Positions 1 to 7,784 of a DNA stretch of 30,384 bases are shown here, piece after piece. The position numbers and the translations under genes are program-made. Source of the stretch: DRGT01 sp022567895 (GTDB lineage Archaea > Thermoproteota > Nitrososphaeria > Nitrososphaerales > Nitrosopumilaceae); assembly GCA_022567895.1 (NCBI GenBank), contig JADFGC010000009.1, positions 1 through 30,384 on the forward strand. The letters run 5' to 3'. The notes beneath the pieces are model-generated. The model made no database searches and was not told where the DNA came from. It was given only the letters and a program-made list of their open reading frames with translations. Within the stretch, counting starts at the first letter, position 1. Every line of letters starts with the position of its first letter.

Positions 1-2
1 TA

Positions 3-350
3 GAATCAAGAGGATTTTTGCTTGCAATGGCAATGGCTGTTCGGTACAATAAGGGAATGATAATGATAAGAAAAGCTGGAAAGCTTCCGGGAAAAACTAC
101 TAAACTTTCATACACTATAGAGTATGGAAAAGATACAATCGAGATTCAAAATATTTCTATTTCTAAAGGAGATCGTGTTTTAATTTGTGATGATTTGTTA
201 GCTACTGGTGGAACTGCAGAAGCGTCTGGAAAATTAATTGAAAAAATGGGTGGAAAAATTGCAGGCTTTGCATTTATTGTAGAGCTTACTGAGCTAAATG
301 GCATGAAGAAAATTAGCAAATACAACTATAGATCATTGGTGAAATACTAG
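3..350 (+). CDS. apt: adenine phosphoribosyltransferase, 3' part (gene begins before the window)
   Basis: This enzyme condenses adenine with PRPP to make AMP in the cytoplasm. The reading frame is open from base 3, so the 5' end lies outside the window; codons before the TTG at 18 read ESRGF, matching the conserved APT segment ahead of the KLPG loop. Visible motifs are RKAGKLPGK near the start and the PRPP-binding loop VLICDDLLATGGTA in the middle. The stop codon overlaps the GTG start of the next gene by one base, so the two are probably translated from one message. That fits the pathway, because the neighbouring MTA phosphorylase releases the adenine that this enzyme recycles. The family call is firm; the length cannot be judged. 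Confidence 0.93.
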   Translation, partial: ESRGFLLAMAMAVRYNKGMIMIRKAGKLPGKTTKLSYTIEYGKDTIEIQNISISKGDRVLICDDLLATGGTAEASGKLIEKMGGKIAGFAFIVELTELNGMKKISKYNYRSLVKY

Positions 351-1141
351 TGGAACAAAAGGCTGAAATCGGAATTTTTGGAGGAACTGGAATATATGAT
401 TCAGGTCTTTTGCAAGATGCAAAAGAAATTACAATCGATACTCCTTATGGTAAAACTTCAGATTCAATTACTTTTGGTGTATTCAAGGATAGAAATATTG
501 CATTTATGCCAAGGCATGGAAAAAAACACACCATTCCACCACACATGATAAATTTTAGAGCAAACATTTGGGCTTTCAAAGAACTTGGAATAAAACGAAT
601 TATTGCACCATCAGCAGTAGGCAGCCTAAAAGAAGAAATCAAACCTGGTGATTTTGCATTACCAACACAGTTTTTAGATTTTACAAAATCCCGCAAGGGT
701 TCATTTTCTGAAGACGGTAGAGTTATTCACATTTCAGTTGCTGATCCATTTTGTCCCGAACTTCAAAAAGCAGTAACAAAAGTTGCACAAGAGCAAAGTG
801 TTACAATGCACAAAAATTGTACGTATGTGTGCATTGAAGGCCCTAGATTTTCTACAAAAGCAGAATCAAAATTTTTCAGAAATACTGGTGCAGATATCAT
901 TGGAATGACTCTCGTTCCAGAATGTCAGCTTGCCAGAGAAGCACAAATGTGCTATGTTTCAATTTCTACAGTTACAGATTATGATGTATGGGCTGAAAAA
1001 CCAGTTACAGCAAAAGAAGTATTAGAAACTTTAGCAAAAAATGTTGAAAAAACAAAAAAAATGCTTACCGTTTTGATCAATGAGATTCCTCAATCAAGAA
1101 GTTGTGTCTGTGAAAAGGCTCTGTTAGAGGCCGAATTTTAG
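350..1141 (+). CDS. mtnP: S-methyl-5'-thioadenosine phosphorylase
   Basis: The enzyme phosphorolyses methylthioadenosine to adenine and methylthioribose-1-phosphate in purine and methionine salvage. Seen in the 263-residue product: the N-terminal phosphate-binding GIFGGTGIYDSG (residues 8-19), RHGKKHTIPPH (55-65), the SAVGSL segment and the FSTKAESKFF/GMTLVPE region, all as in family-2 nucleoside phosphorylases. The C-terminus carries a Cys-Val-Cys motif (252-254), like the CXC motif of thermophilic archaeal MTA phosphorylases. The GTG start overlaps the apt stop. The stop tetramer TTAG is shared with the convergent gene on the other strand. MTAP is favoured over purine nucleoside phosphorylase because of apt coupling, but substrate preference is inferred. 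Confidence 0.93.
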   Translation: MEQKAEIGIFGGTGIYDSGLLQDAKEITIDTPYGKTSDSITFGVFKDRNIAFMPRHGKKHTIPPHMINFRANIWAFKELGIKRIIAPSAVGSLKEEIKPGDFALPTQFLDFTKSRKGSFSEDGRVIHISVADPFCPELQKAVTKVAQEQSVTMHKNCTYVCIEGPRFSTKAESKFFRNTGADIIGMTLVPECQLAREAQMCYVSISTVTDYDVWAEKPVTAKEVLETLAKNVEKTKKMLTVLINEIPQSRSCVCEKALLEAEF

Positions 1142-1422
1142 TCATCAACAAAAGATTCTTTTTTCAATCCTTCTGGAAGTGTTAAATTTCCTTGTAAGAG
1201 GTTATTTTGAAGGGACATTATAACTTCATCAATATCATATCCCAGTTTTTTCAATTCTTTCTCAGTTATTTTTGAAATTTTTGCTCCCACGTTCTGTCCG
1301 CCAATTCTACCAAAAGCAATTGCGTTAAATCTAAAAGAATGACCATCGATTGTAAATTTGCCAGTTATTTTTGCAGCCATTTGGCTTCCGTGAAGATTGG
1401 TTACATGAACTTGTAGTTTCAA
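1138..1422 (-). CDS. hypothetical protein, 94 aa
   Basis: I do not recognise a family. The product is a soluble-looking protein of mixed charge with no membrane segment and no Cys; the middle is glycine-rich (FGRIGGQNVGAK, about residues 37-48) and the C-terminal half looks helical. It is the last of three closely spaced minus-strand genes (gap 9 bases to the preceding gene), and its stop overlaps that of mtnP by four bases. Codon use resembles its neighbours and the ATG start is unambiguous. It is probably a lineage-conserved archaeal gene, but no function can be supported. Confidence 0.7.
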   Translation of the reverse strand: MKLQVHVTNLHGSQMAAKITGKFTIDGHSFRFNAIAFGRIGGQNVGAKISKITEKELKKLGYDIDEVIMSLQNNLLQGNLTLPEGLKKESFVDD

Positions 1423-1431
1423 TTTAACTTC

Positions 1432-1830
1432 CTAAATTTCAACTGCTTTATTGACATTATCATCTATAAGAAAACTCCAGTGTTTATCATCCTCCACTTT
1501 GAAATTTTTTACCTTAAGAGGAATGACGTGTTCGTCTAAACATTCGTGATTAATATCTGAATTTTCTTTTAATTTTACTAATTTCCATTTGTCTTTTCCC
1601 TTTTGAAGTTTACAAACAGTGACCGCCCACTTTTCATTCTCATTTATTGGTGGCATTCCTATGATTTCTGTAATTGCTTCAATTCCAAGTTGTTTTTCTT
1701 CACAGAAAATTTTCTTGCAAACACCACATCGCCAAATATCCACTGATCCAATAGTTCGTACATCGATGTTTAAATTCACAACACCAAAGTAGACTGGTTG
1801 ATGATTGCAAGTTTCAGATTCTACTGTCAA
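1432..1830 (-). CDS. hypothetical protein with a CxxC knuckle, 132 aa
   Basis: The family is not recognised. The N-terminal half carries WRCGVCKKIFC (about residues 34-44), preceded by a Cys-His pair (CNH) near residue 8, which together could form a zinc site. The rest is soluble with alternating strand-like segments and no signal peptide. The start is a TTG. A TATA-like stretch (reverse strand, about 1854-1863) lies some 28 bases upstream, inside the end of the preceding gene, which suggests a leaderless message of its own. Function is unknown. Confidence 0.65.
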   Translation of the reverse strand: MTVESETCNHQPVYFGVVNLNIDVRTIGSVDIWRCGVCKKIFCEEKQLGIEAITEIIGMPPINENEKWAVTVCKLQKGKDKWKLVKLKENSDINHECLDEHVIPLKVKNFKVEDDKHWSFLIDDNVNKAVEI

Positions 1831-1852
1831 TGTTTTTCACGTGATAATAGTT

Positions 1853-2206
1853 CTATTTAGTCCTTGCATCATCATATGACCCTTCTAAAACTACTCCAAT
1901 GTTATCAACAATTTTGTTTCGTTTAAATTCAATATTTTCTCTCTCACACATTTTTCTGTACATATTTACTGAAGTAAATCTAGGATGCATTGCTTCAAAT
2001 TCTGTTTTTGAAATATCAATGAATGCTCCAAATTCCATCAGTTTTTTTGCAGTTTGTAATGCTTCATTTTCAGAAATACCAAGTTTTTCTGAAATTTTCT
2101 TTGGTGTCATCTTTCCTTCAGTAGTGACTAAGAGGAAAACTTTTGCTTGAATTGAATTAAGTTTAATTTCTGAAATTAGATCTTTTTCAATTTGAGAAAA
2201 ATCCAT
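1853..2206 (-). CDS. winged-helix transcriptional regulator, TrmB-like
   Basis: The 117-residue product begins with an amphipathic helix and then a typical archaeal winged helix-turn-helix: SIQAKVFLLVTTEGKMTPKKISEKLGISENEALQ... (about residues 18-60), in which KKISEKLG and the following helix form the HTH. The C-terminal half is helical and could mediate dimerisation. The pattern of an N-terminal helix followed by 'T..KISEKLGIS' resembles the TrmB/Lrp-type HTH. No ligand-binding domain follows, so it may be a small DNA-binding protein rather than a sugar sensor. It heads the minus-strand run down to 1138. Target genes cannot be deduced. Confidence 0.72.
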   Translation of the reverse strand: MDFSQIEKDLISEIKLNSIQAKVFLLVTTEGKMTPKKISEKLGISENEALQTAKKLMEFGAFIDISKTEFEAMHPRFTSVNMYRKMCERENIEFKRNKIVDNIGVVLEGSYDDARTK

Positions 2207-2231
2207 TATGGGATAAAGATTTGATTAACTA

Positions 2232-2477
2232 TTAAAGATCTTTTTCAGTTTTAGGTGTTTTATCAAAAAGTCTTTTTGATATTCTAAATGAAAATGCTAA
2301 TACAATAAAATGGATTACCACTCCAATTATTGCAGATGGGATCAAATCATCAAATACATACCATCCTATACCAAATCCAGCTAAAGAGGGAATTGCAATA
2401 ATGGCAGCCATGACAGAACTTTTAGTAAATAATTCTGTGGTAGAAAGTTGTTTAGGCGGTTTTTTACCTTCCAACAA
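2232..2477 (-). CDS. small membrane protein, 81 aa, two transmembrane segments
   Basis: The family is unknown. Hydrophobic segments lie at about residues 18-40 (VMAAIIAIPSLAGFGIGWYVF) and 46-66 (IPSAIIGVVIHFIVLAFSF), with a short Lys-rich N-terminus and a basic C-terminal tail, consistent with a hairpin membrane protein. It is divergent from the membrane-anchored Hsp20-like gene, and the two share a short promoter region of about 70 bases. The ATG start has no strong ribosome-binding site. An accessory role next to its divergent partner is only a guess. Confidence 0.65.
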   Translation of the reverse strand: MLEGKKPPKQLSTTELFTKSSVMAAIIAIPSLAGFGIGWYVFDDLIPSAIIGVVIHFIVLAFSFRISKRLFDKTPKTEKDL

Positions 2478-2514
2478 GCAACGATGAAAAAACCGTAATA
2501 AATATCAAATATGC

Positions 2515-2523
2515 TTTATATTT
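2515..2523 (+). promoter_or_regulatory. TATA-like box for the Hsp20-like gene
   Basis: The sequence TTTATATTT is centred about 27 bases before the TTG at 2546. Archaeal TATA boxes sit near -26, so transcription would begin at or next to that TTG. This favours a leaderless start at 2546 over the in-frame TTG at 2522, which lies inside the box itself. Confidence 0.5.
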
Positions 2524-2545
2524 GGTAGTAGGAGATTTTTTCATA

Positions 2546-3007
2546 TTGTCGAGCTATAAAGGAACCTATTCTACCGAACAATCGTTAAATTTTGTCATTC
2601 CAATAATGCTAATTTTGTTTTTAGGTATAATTTACGTAATGTCACAACGCTCAGGATCAGGTTTTGTTAGTTTCATTTTGATTGGCGTAGCAGCATTTAC
2701 AATGATTTACTGGGCTCGAGTTTTAAAAAAGATGACAAAAGAGCAAAAGCCGAAATTTGCTGCAAGAGAGCAAGAAACAAAGAATTGGGTTTATGATCTA
2801 ATTAAGGGTGAACAAGAATTTGTTTTTGTTGCAGAAGTTCCTGGACCTGAAGACAAGATAATGGTTCGCTTAGTAGATGGAATTCTTTACGTTCGCGGCT
2901 CAGGTGGATTTTCAAAAGAAGTTCCAATAGAGGGTGCTAGTGAAATGCAAATTTTTGATTTCAAATACAGAAATGGGGTTTTAACTCTTCGAATTAGAAA
3001 ATCATAG
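2546..3007 (+). CDS. membrane-anchored Hsp20/alpha-crystallin-like protein
   Basis: The 153-residue product has two hydrophobic segments (about residues 14-33 and 40-58) followed by a soluble C-terminal domain. That domain reads as a divergent Hsp20/CS fold: FVAEVPGPEDKIMVRLVDG, then ILYVRG and a closing YRNGVLTLRIRK, which matches the small-heat-shock pattern 'PG..... v.v.dg.L.v.g ... nGvL.i.i.K'. The usual N-terminal arm is replaced by the membrane hairpin and the C-terminal IXI tail is missing, so large-oligomer assembly is doubtful. It may hold a chaperone-like domain at the cytoplasmic membrane. The TTG at 2546 is preferred on promoter spacing; an upstream in-frame TTG exists at 2522. 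The gene converges on top6A with a 6-base overlap. Confidence 0.72.
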   Translation: MSSYKGTYSTEQSLNFVIPIMLILFLGIIYVMSQRSGSGFVSFILIGVAAFTMIYWARVLKKMTKEQKPKFAAREQETKNWVYDLIKGEQEFVFVAEVPGPEDKIMVRLVDGILYVRGSGGFSKEVPIEGASEMQIFDFKYRNGVLTLRIRKS

Positions 3008-4105
3008 AGTTTTTGCTACTTCTAATTTGTGTGGAAGATACTTGTCTGTAATGTTTGTTAGTCCGTATTTTGAAAATGCTTCTAATTCTGCTTTTCTTTT
3101 AATTTGCAGAAATTTTTCGAGTTCTGTTTTCCATATACCCTTTTGATATCTAGGATCTTTTTGCAAATCATAGCAACGTTTGATATCAGTGTCGGTCATA
3201 GGGATTGTTGGAAGTTTGAATTTTTCAATATCAGTTGCCCATACTCCTACCCATTTTGCATCGGGTACCGTTAGCTCTCTAAGGTGTGCAGCATTTGCTG
3301 AACCAGATTTTATAACCATTGCAATGTGTTCGCCATAAACATCTCCATCAGTCAAAATTATCACAGGTAGACCCATTTCATCATTTAGTCTTCTAAGAAG
3401 GGTTCTAGTAGAACGAGGAGCTTGCCCTCCAGTATCTACAATTATTGCTTTGAATTTCTTGTCTACTTGTTCCTCAATAAATCTTGTAAAAAGACCACCT
3501 TTCTCAACAGCGATAACAATTTCTGCACTTGTATCTACTAATTCGGCACTAGTTAGACTAGGACCAATAGCATAACCATCAGGATGGTTTGACAAATTCA
3601 TTTTTTTACCTTCATAGCCTGGAACAGTGTATTCTATATCCAAGTCACCAAAAATGCTGCTCCTTTCTTCAGGAAAAACATGAAAATCCTCTCGTGGTCT
3701 TGCTAAAACTGCCTCTAAATCAACTATAATGTTGTCAGATTCTCCCTGATCTTCAAAATCTATTCCAAACGCTTGTGATGAATAATACACATCTCTAAGA
3801 GTTGATGATTTTTTTTCTTGTGTTAATCTATTTGCAAAAAATGCCAGCCACACTAACTGTGTAAATGACCTTAGTTGGGATGAGTTTTTTGCACTTCTTA
3901 TTGCTGAATTATTTCCAAGAATGTATTGTCTTAATTTTTGATCATATACAATATTACTTACTGATCTACTTGGAATAGAAAATTTTGGAAATTCACCATT
4001 ATCTAACTCTTCATAAATTTTAGCACCGTGATTTTTTAATAACTCTATAAGAGATCTTTGTTTTTCTTTTGTACTAGTACTACTTTTTTTCTTGGACTTT
4101 TTCAA
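3002..4105 (-). CDS. top6A: DNA topoisomerase VI subunit A
   Basis: This is the DNA-cleaving subunit (Spo11 homologue) of the type IIB topoisomerase, which relaxes and decatenates DNA as an A2B2 complex. The winged-helix domain carries the active-site tyrosine context RDVYYSS (Y107/Y108). The TOPRIM domain shows the metal ligand Glu201 (VIAVEKGG) and the DGDVYGEH motif (253-260). At 367 residues it has the usual length for archaeal subunits, with a short Lys/Ser-rich N-terminal leader. The start codon lies 26 bases inside the end of top6B, so the two are translationally coupled in different frames. The assignment is firm. Confidence 0.97.
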   Translation of the reverse strand: MKKSKKKSSTSTKEKQRSLIELLKNHGAKIYEELDNGEFPKFSIPSRSVSNIVYDQKLRQYILGNNSAIRSAKNSSQLRSFTQLVWLAFFANRLTQEKKSSTLRDVYYSSQAFGIDFEDQGESDNIIVDLEAVLARPREDFHVFPEERSSIFGDLDIEYTVPGYEGKKMNLSNHPDGYAIGPSLTSAELVDTSAEIVIAVEKGGLFTRFIEEQVDKKFKAIIVDTGGQAPRSTRTLLRRLNDEMGLPVIILTDGDVYGEHIAMVIKSGSANAAHLRELTVPDAKWVGVWATDIEKFKLPTIPMTDTDIKRCYDLQKDPRYQKGIWKTELEKFLQIKRKAELEAFSKYGLTNITDKYLPHKLEVAKTL

Positions 4106-6056
4106 CTACTATCTCCTCCTCTTTTTTTGGATTTTTTGCAACTATTGGTTCTTCTTGTACTTCTTGTTTTTCTTGTACTATTGGTATTGCTATTTCTTCT
4201 TGTACTTCTTGTTTTTCTTGTACTATTGGTATTGCTATTTCTTCTTTTAACATCTTTTTATAATCTGGTTCTTTTTTCTTTCCTGCAAGCTCTGTACAAA
4301 ATTGTGCAATTAATGGAAGGTATTTTGAGTAAAGGTTTGCTCTCTTTTTTGCCATTTCTGCCTGACCTCGCTTGTTCATGAAAACTTGCAATTTTCTTAA
4401 AATAAACTGCATAGCGAGTCTTAATTCTCGTTCAATTTCCGGTCTATCAGCAACATTTTCTTTTCCTACTGTTTTGTAAGGGATACGAGTAGAACAAATG
4501 TGTGAGACTATAACTAAAGGTGAATCAGGATTTACTTTGTATCTTTTCCAATCTATTTCATTTACAACTTTTAGTACTACATCGCTTCCTTCATCGTATA
4601 GAAGTGGAATTCTATTAGCAAATCTGTAAACTTTTGAACCCTTTGAAGAGATGTCACCACCGTAAGCCATTCCCATTTCTATTACAAATGGGAACCCAGA
4701 ATAAGCAGAGGCAGAACGTTGGATAACGGATAAAAAGTCAGGATTAAAAAACTGTTGAATTCCTTTTTCTAGAGGCTCCTCTCCCAACGGAGCAAGACAG
4801 CCAGGATCGGGTGACATAAAGTTGTCAAATTTTTGTAAGGAATCACTGAGTTTAGCGAGTTGTTGGTTGGTCATATTTCCTAATCTAATTTCTGGTTTGA
4901 ATCCAGCAAATTTTACAAATTTTTCTGCTGTAGTACGACCAACTCGTTGGAATCTCTTAGTCAAAAAAGTGACAAGTGTTTCTCCTTGGACAGTATTAGC
5001 AAGTTGTTTGTAATAATCACTTTCAGGATCCATATCAATCACTACGGATTGAGATTTACCAAAATCCCAATAGGTTAATTTTTGATTAGCTACATCAATA
5101 TCATCAATTCTAATTTTACTTAATTTATCAAAATCCATTTTAATAAAAGACATCAATGCAATCACAACGCGAACTTGACGTGTTAGAGTTTTCCAACGTC
5201 TGTTAGCTTTTAACATAATTTGAGTGAAATCAAGATTTTTTTTACTTAAGCCAAGTTCTTTTCTAACCTTTTCAATCATTACATCATCCACTCTAGGAAT
5301 TGTAAATGTTGTATCAATTATCATTCTTCGTATAGTTTCAACATCAACGCCATAGGGATGTGGTCTTATGATTGTTGGAGGTTTTGGCATTGTTTTAACA
5401 ATTCTAGAATATCGGAATTTCTCTCCTTTAGGATCATCAAAAGTAATTGTTGCGTAAGGTGTAATTAATGAAGTTTGATAAATATAGTCTCGTATCTTTG
5501 TTCCAGCTTTTGAATAATCTCCCTCCAAACAAATACTTACTGAAAGTCCTTTTTTTGAAACTTCGTTAGTTTTGTGCTTTAGAATCACTGGTTTGTTTTT
5601 TTGAATATCTAAAAGTAATTCATATTCTTCTTGTGTTTCTCCATCAGTAGAGCTTTTAACAACTACTGGTTTATTGGTAGTAATTTGTCCATAAAGAATT
5701 GCCATCGTAGCACCAAGACCAAACATACCTCTGGCTTGTTTTAGTCCAAATTTTGAACCATACAAAACAGTTCCAAATGCCAAAGGCACATGTTTTGCCT
5801 CAATTCCTGGCCCATTATCTTTTACAGTTAGAATGTATGGTTTTGGGTCTTGCTGTTCAGGATCAACTGCCTTTATTGTTAAATGAACATCAGGTAGGAT
5901 TGCTTGTTGATCACAAGCATCAAGAGCATTTTCTATAAACTCTCTAACTGCAGAATAAAGCGACCTCGTAGGATTGCTAAATCCAGCAAGATCTCTATTT
6001 CGATAAAAAAATTCACTAGGTGAAATTTGACTATAATTTTCTTTATTAGAAGACAT
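4080..6056 (-). CDS. top6B: DNA topoisomerase VI subunit B
   Basis: This is the ATPase subunit that clamps DNA and drives strand passage. The GHKL fold is clear: Asn-containing helix REFIENALDACD (39-49), DNGPG (80-84) and the lid motif ARGMFGLGA (108-116), followed by the H2TH and transducer regions. The conserved core ends near residue 600. An acidic, low-complexity tail follows that contains a perfect 15-residue tandem repeat built from EEIAIPIVQEKQEVQ; this tail is the part that overlaps top6A. The gene also overlaps the upstream KH-protein gene by 11 bases. At 658 residues it is longer than many homologues because of the tail. The core assignment is firm; the tail's function is unknown. 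Confidence 0.97.
   Translation of the reverse strand: MSSNKENYSQISPSEFFYRNRDLAGFSNPTRSLYSAVREFIENALDACDQQAILPDVHLTIKAVDPEQQDPKPYILTVKDNGPGIEAKHVPLAFGTVLYGSKFGLKQARGMFGLGATMAILYGQITTNKPVVVKSSTDGETQEEYELLLDIQKNKPVILKHKTNEVSKKGLSVSICLEGDYSKAGTKIRDYIYQTSLITPYATITFDDPKGEKFRYSRIVKTMPKPPTIIRPHPYGVDVETIRRMIIDTTFTIPRVDDVMIEKVRKELGLSKKNLDFTQIMLKANRRWKTLTRQVRVVIALMSFIKMDFDKLSKIRIDDIDVANQKLTYWDFGKSQSVVIDMDPESDYYKQLANTVQGETLVTFLTKRFQRVGRTTAEKFVKFAGFKPEIRLGNMTNQQLAKLSDSLQKFDNFMSPDPGCLAPLGEEPLEKGIQQFFNPDFLSVIQRSASAYSGFPFVIEMGMAYGGDISSKGSKVYRFANRIPLLYDEGSDVVLKVVNEIDWKRYKVNPDSPLVIVSHICSTRIPYKTVGKENVADRPEIERELRLAMQFILRKLQVFMNKRGQAEMAKKRANLYSKYLPLIAQFCTELAGKKKEPDYKKMLKEEIAIPIVQEKQEVQEEIAIPIVQEKQEVQEEPIVAKNPKKEEEIVVEKVQEKK
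4152..4241 (-). repeat. 45-bp in-frame tandem duplication in the top6B tail
   Basis: Two adjacent identical 45-base units (4152-4196 and 4197-4241) encode two copies of a 15-residue acidic/Gln-rich peptide in the C-terminal tail of topoisomerase VI subunit B. The length is a multiple of three, so the frame is kept. Perfect identity at the DNA level points to a recent duplication. Confidence 0.9.
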
Positions 6057-6615
6057 CTTGATCTTCCCACAATTTTAGTCGTTCAATTTTATCTCGTCTC
6101 CTTGCAGATTCAAGTTTGTTGTAAACAGAACCATGCATACTTCCATTAGAAATTGAAGATATTGCATCAACTGCAAGTTTTAGTTTAGTTGTAGCACCAA
6201 TTATTGAAACAGTTCTACCATATACAGAGATGTATGTATCACTTAATCGTTCCATATTTCTCCTCGCCTTACCATCTTCACCGATAATTCTCCCTTTAAT
6301 TCTTTCAACCTGATTTGGAGATTTTCCTACAAACTCCCTTAAGTCTATTACATGTAATGTATTTTCACCTTCTAGTAACTTCATTGCGTTCCTTGGAGAA
6401 AAACCACGACCTATTGCAGTAATTATTTCAACAGCCTTGAAGGGTTGTATGTCTTCTACTTTTCCAACACTACTGATTAGAGTTTCTCCAGTTTCACTAT
6501 CAATTTCCAATTTTACTGAGCAGGCGCGTTCTATTTCTGATTTAATTTTTCCTGATTTTCCAATTAAAACCCCAATTCTTTCTGTTGGAATTCTAATTAA
6601 TTTCTCAAAACTCAT
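6046..6615 (-). CDS. KH-domain RNA-binding protein, Dim2/Pno1-like
   Basis: The 189-residue product has two KH domains. The first has its GxxG loop at GKSG (19-22) and the second at GEDG (112-115), in the context RIIGEDGKARRNMERLSDTYISVYG that is characteristic of archaeal Dim2p/Pno1 homologues. In eukaryotes Pno1 guides late 18S rRNA processing, and archaeal Dim2 binds aIF2-alpha and the 16S rRNA 3' end; a small-subunit maturation role here is inferred from family. It overlaps the upstream rio1 gene by four bases (ATGA) and the downstream top6B by 11 bases, so it belongs to a coupled operon with the Rio1 kinase, another 40S/30S maturation factor. Confidence 0.92.
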   Translation of the reverse strand: MSFEKLIRIPTERIGVLIGKSGKIKSEIERACSVKLEIDSETGETLISSVGKVEDIQPFKAVEIITAIGRGFSPRNAMKLLEGENTLHVIDLREFVGKSPNQVERIKGRIIGEDGKARRNMERLSDTYISVYGRTVSIIGATTKLKLAVDAISSISNGSMHGSVYNKLESARRRDKIERLKLWEDQDVF

Positions 6616-7403
6616 TTTGTCACCTCATTAAATACGTCTATAGGGTTTGGAACTGTTAATCCCCTTTTAGTAAAGAATTTTGTAATGTTATTAATATCTC
6701 TTTTAAGAAATTCTTCAGAATTTGGATGTCTGATATCAACGCCAGAGCCTAGATCAAAAACAACTAGGCCTTTTTCAGTCTTGAAAATATTGTATTCTGA
6801 AAAGTCACCATGTACTAATTTAGCATCTTTGTAAAGTTTTGAAAGTATTGATATTGCCATTTCATAGTCTTTTTGATCTACTTTAGATTCTAACAATGTT
6901 TTTTCTGGAATTCCATTTTTCCCCACAAACTCTAATGCTAAAACATTTTTAGAGACATGAATTGGCTTTACAACTGGAATTTTATTTTTATAACATCTAT
7001 TCAGGTTTGTAAATTCTTTTCGTGCCCACAAATAAACAAGATTTCTAGTACCTTTTTTTATTTTAGAGAATCTTGGATCACCTAAAATGTATTGAGCTCT
7101 TTTTTTGAAACTTGTAGTTGAAACAAGATACACCTTTAAGGCAACGTCGTTTTGATTTTCGTCAACTGCCCAAAAAACCACAGATTCTTTTCCAGCCTTT
7201 ACAACCCCATTGACATAAGATATGATATGAGATTTTATCAAATCATACATAGTCATCATGGTTGTTTTGTCAAGAACCTCGTTGATCACTTTGTTTTTCT
7301 TAAAACCATCTGAAATTTTGCCACGTTTGGCTTTAGAAATTAATTTACTGTTTATCTTTGATTCCAGTTTTTTATCAATGTCATCAGCCATCATATTTGT
7401 CAT
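6612..7403 (-). CDS. rio1: Rio1 family serine protein kinase/ATPase
   Basis: This is an atypical kinase that acts as an ATPase switch in late small-subunit ribosome maturation. Visible motifs: the glycine-loop region GVVKAGKESVVFWA (66-79), the ATP-binding lysine in VALKVY (Lys90), the Rio1-specific STTSFKKRAQYILGDPRF (95-112, which separates it from Rio2), the catalytic loop HGDFSEYN (198-205) and the metal-binding VFDLGSGVD (215-223). Length (263) is normal. There is no N-terminal winged helix, also against Rio2. The ATG at 7403 is followed by alternative ATGs at codons 4 and 5. It lies 31 bases downstream of aIF1A and overlaps the KH gene, so this is a translation/ribosome-biogenesis operon. 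Confidence 0.95.
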   Translation of the reverse strand: MTNMMADDIDKKLESKINSKLISKAKRGKISDGFKKNKVINEVLDKTTMMTMYDLIKSHIISYVNGVVKAGKESVVFWAVDENQNDVALKVYLVSTTSFKKRAQYILGDPRFSKIKKGTRNLVYLWARKEFTNLNRCYKNKIPVVKPIHVSKNVLALEFVGKNGIPEKTLLESKVDQKDYEMAISILSKLYKDAKLVHGDFSEYNIFKTEKGLVVFDLGSGVDIRHPNSEEFLKRDINNITKFFTKRGLTVPNPIDVFNEVTK

Positions 7404-7434
7404 AGCTTAGCAAGTAAAATCGATTTCTAATAAT

Positions 7435-7746
7435 TTAGAAATCTCTAGGTAGATGATCATTGTTTTTTAACCAATCTACTTGAGGTAACGTAAATCTCCA
7501 AATAATGTCTCCCCGTTCTTTCTGTTTAAAATCCCATGGAGCAATTATTACAATATCATTATCACGAATCCAAATTCTTCGTTTTAGCTTTCCTCTAATT
7601 CTTCCGCGTCTAGTAATACCGTCAGTACATTTTATCATAACTTGATCACTGCCCAATAATTTTAGTACACGTCCTAACAATTCACCTTCTTCAGGTAATC
7701 GAATTTCTTTTAATGCACTTTCGTTTAGAACTTTTCTCTTTCCCAC
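7435..7746 (-). CDS. eif1A: translation initiation factor aIF-1A
   Basis: This is the archaeal counterpart of bacterial IF1 and eukaryotic eIF1A; it binds the A site of the small subunit during initiation. The 103-residue product shows the OB-fold pattern GELLGRVLKLLGSDQVMIKCTDG, then RIRGKLKRRIWIRDNDIVIIAPWDFKQKERGDIIWRF, all diagnostic for the family. The start is GTG. A strong TATA-like stretch lies at 7761-7776 (reverse strand), about 24 bases upstream, so the message is probably leaderless and continues into rio1. The identification is secure. Confidence 0.96.
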   Translation of the reverse strand: MGKRKVLNESALKEIRLPEEGELLGRVLKLLGSDQVMIKCTDGITRRGRIRGKLKRRIWIRDNDIVIIAPWDFKQKERGDIIWRFTLPQVDWLKNNDHLPRDF

Positions 7747-7760
7747 AATGTTTTAGAAAT

Positions 7761-7776
7761 TTTTTTATATATAATT
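7761..7776 (-). promoter_or_regulatory. TATA box for the aIF1A-rio1-KH-top6 operon
   Basis: The A/T-only core TATATATAAA on the reverse strand is centred about 24 bases upstream of the GTG of aIF1A. It is the clearest promoter in the 3.0-7.8 kb cluster and lies in the 38-base gap after the DUF424 gene, suggesting that aIF1A starts a new transcription unit. Confidence 0.6.
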
Positions 7777-7784
7777 GTGATGTT

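Noticed and set aside
4152..4241. Direct repeats as a possible CRISPR array
   Set aside because: There are only two units, no spacers between them, and both are in frame within top6B.
4058..4381. Leu/Val/Phe-rich plus-strand ORF of 107 codons
   Set aside because: It is the antisense of the top6B tail; its repeated composition comes from the 45-bp duplication of the Gln/Glu-rich segment, and it overlaps two real genes.
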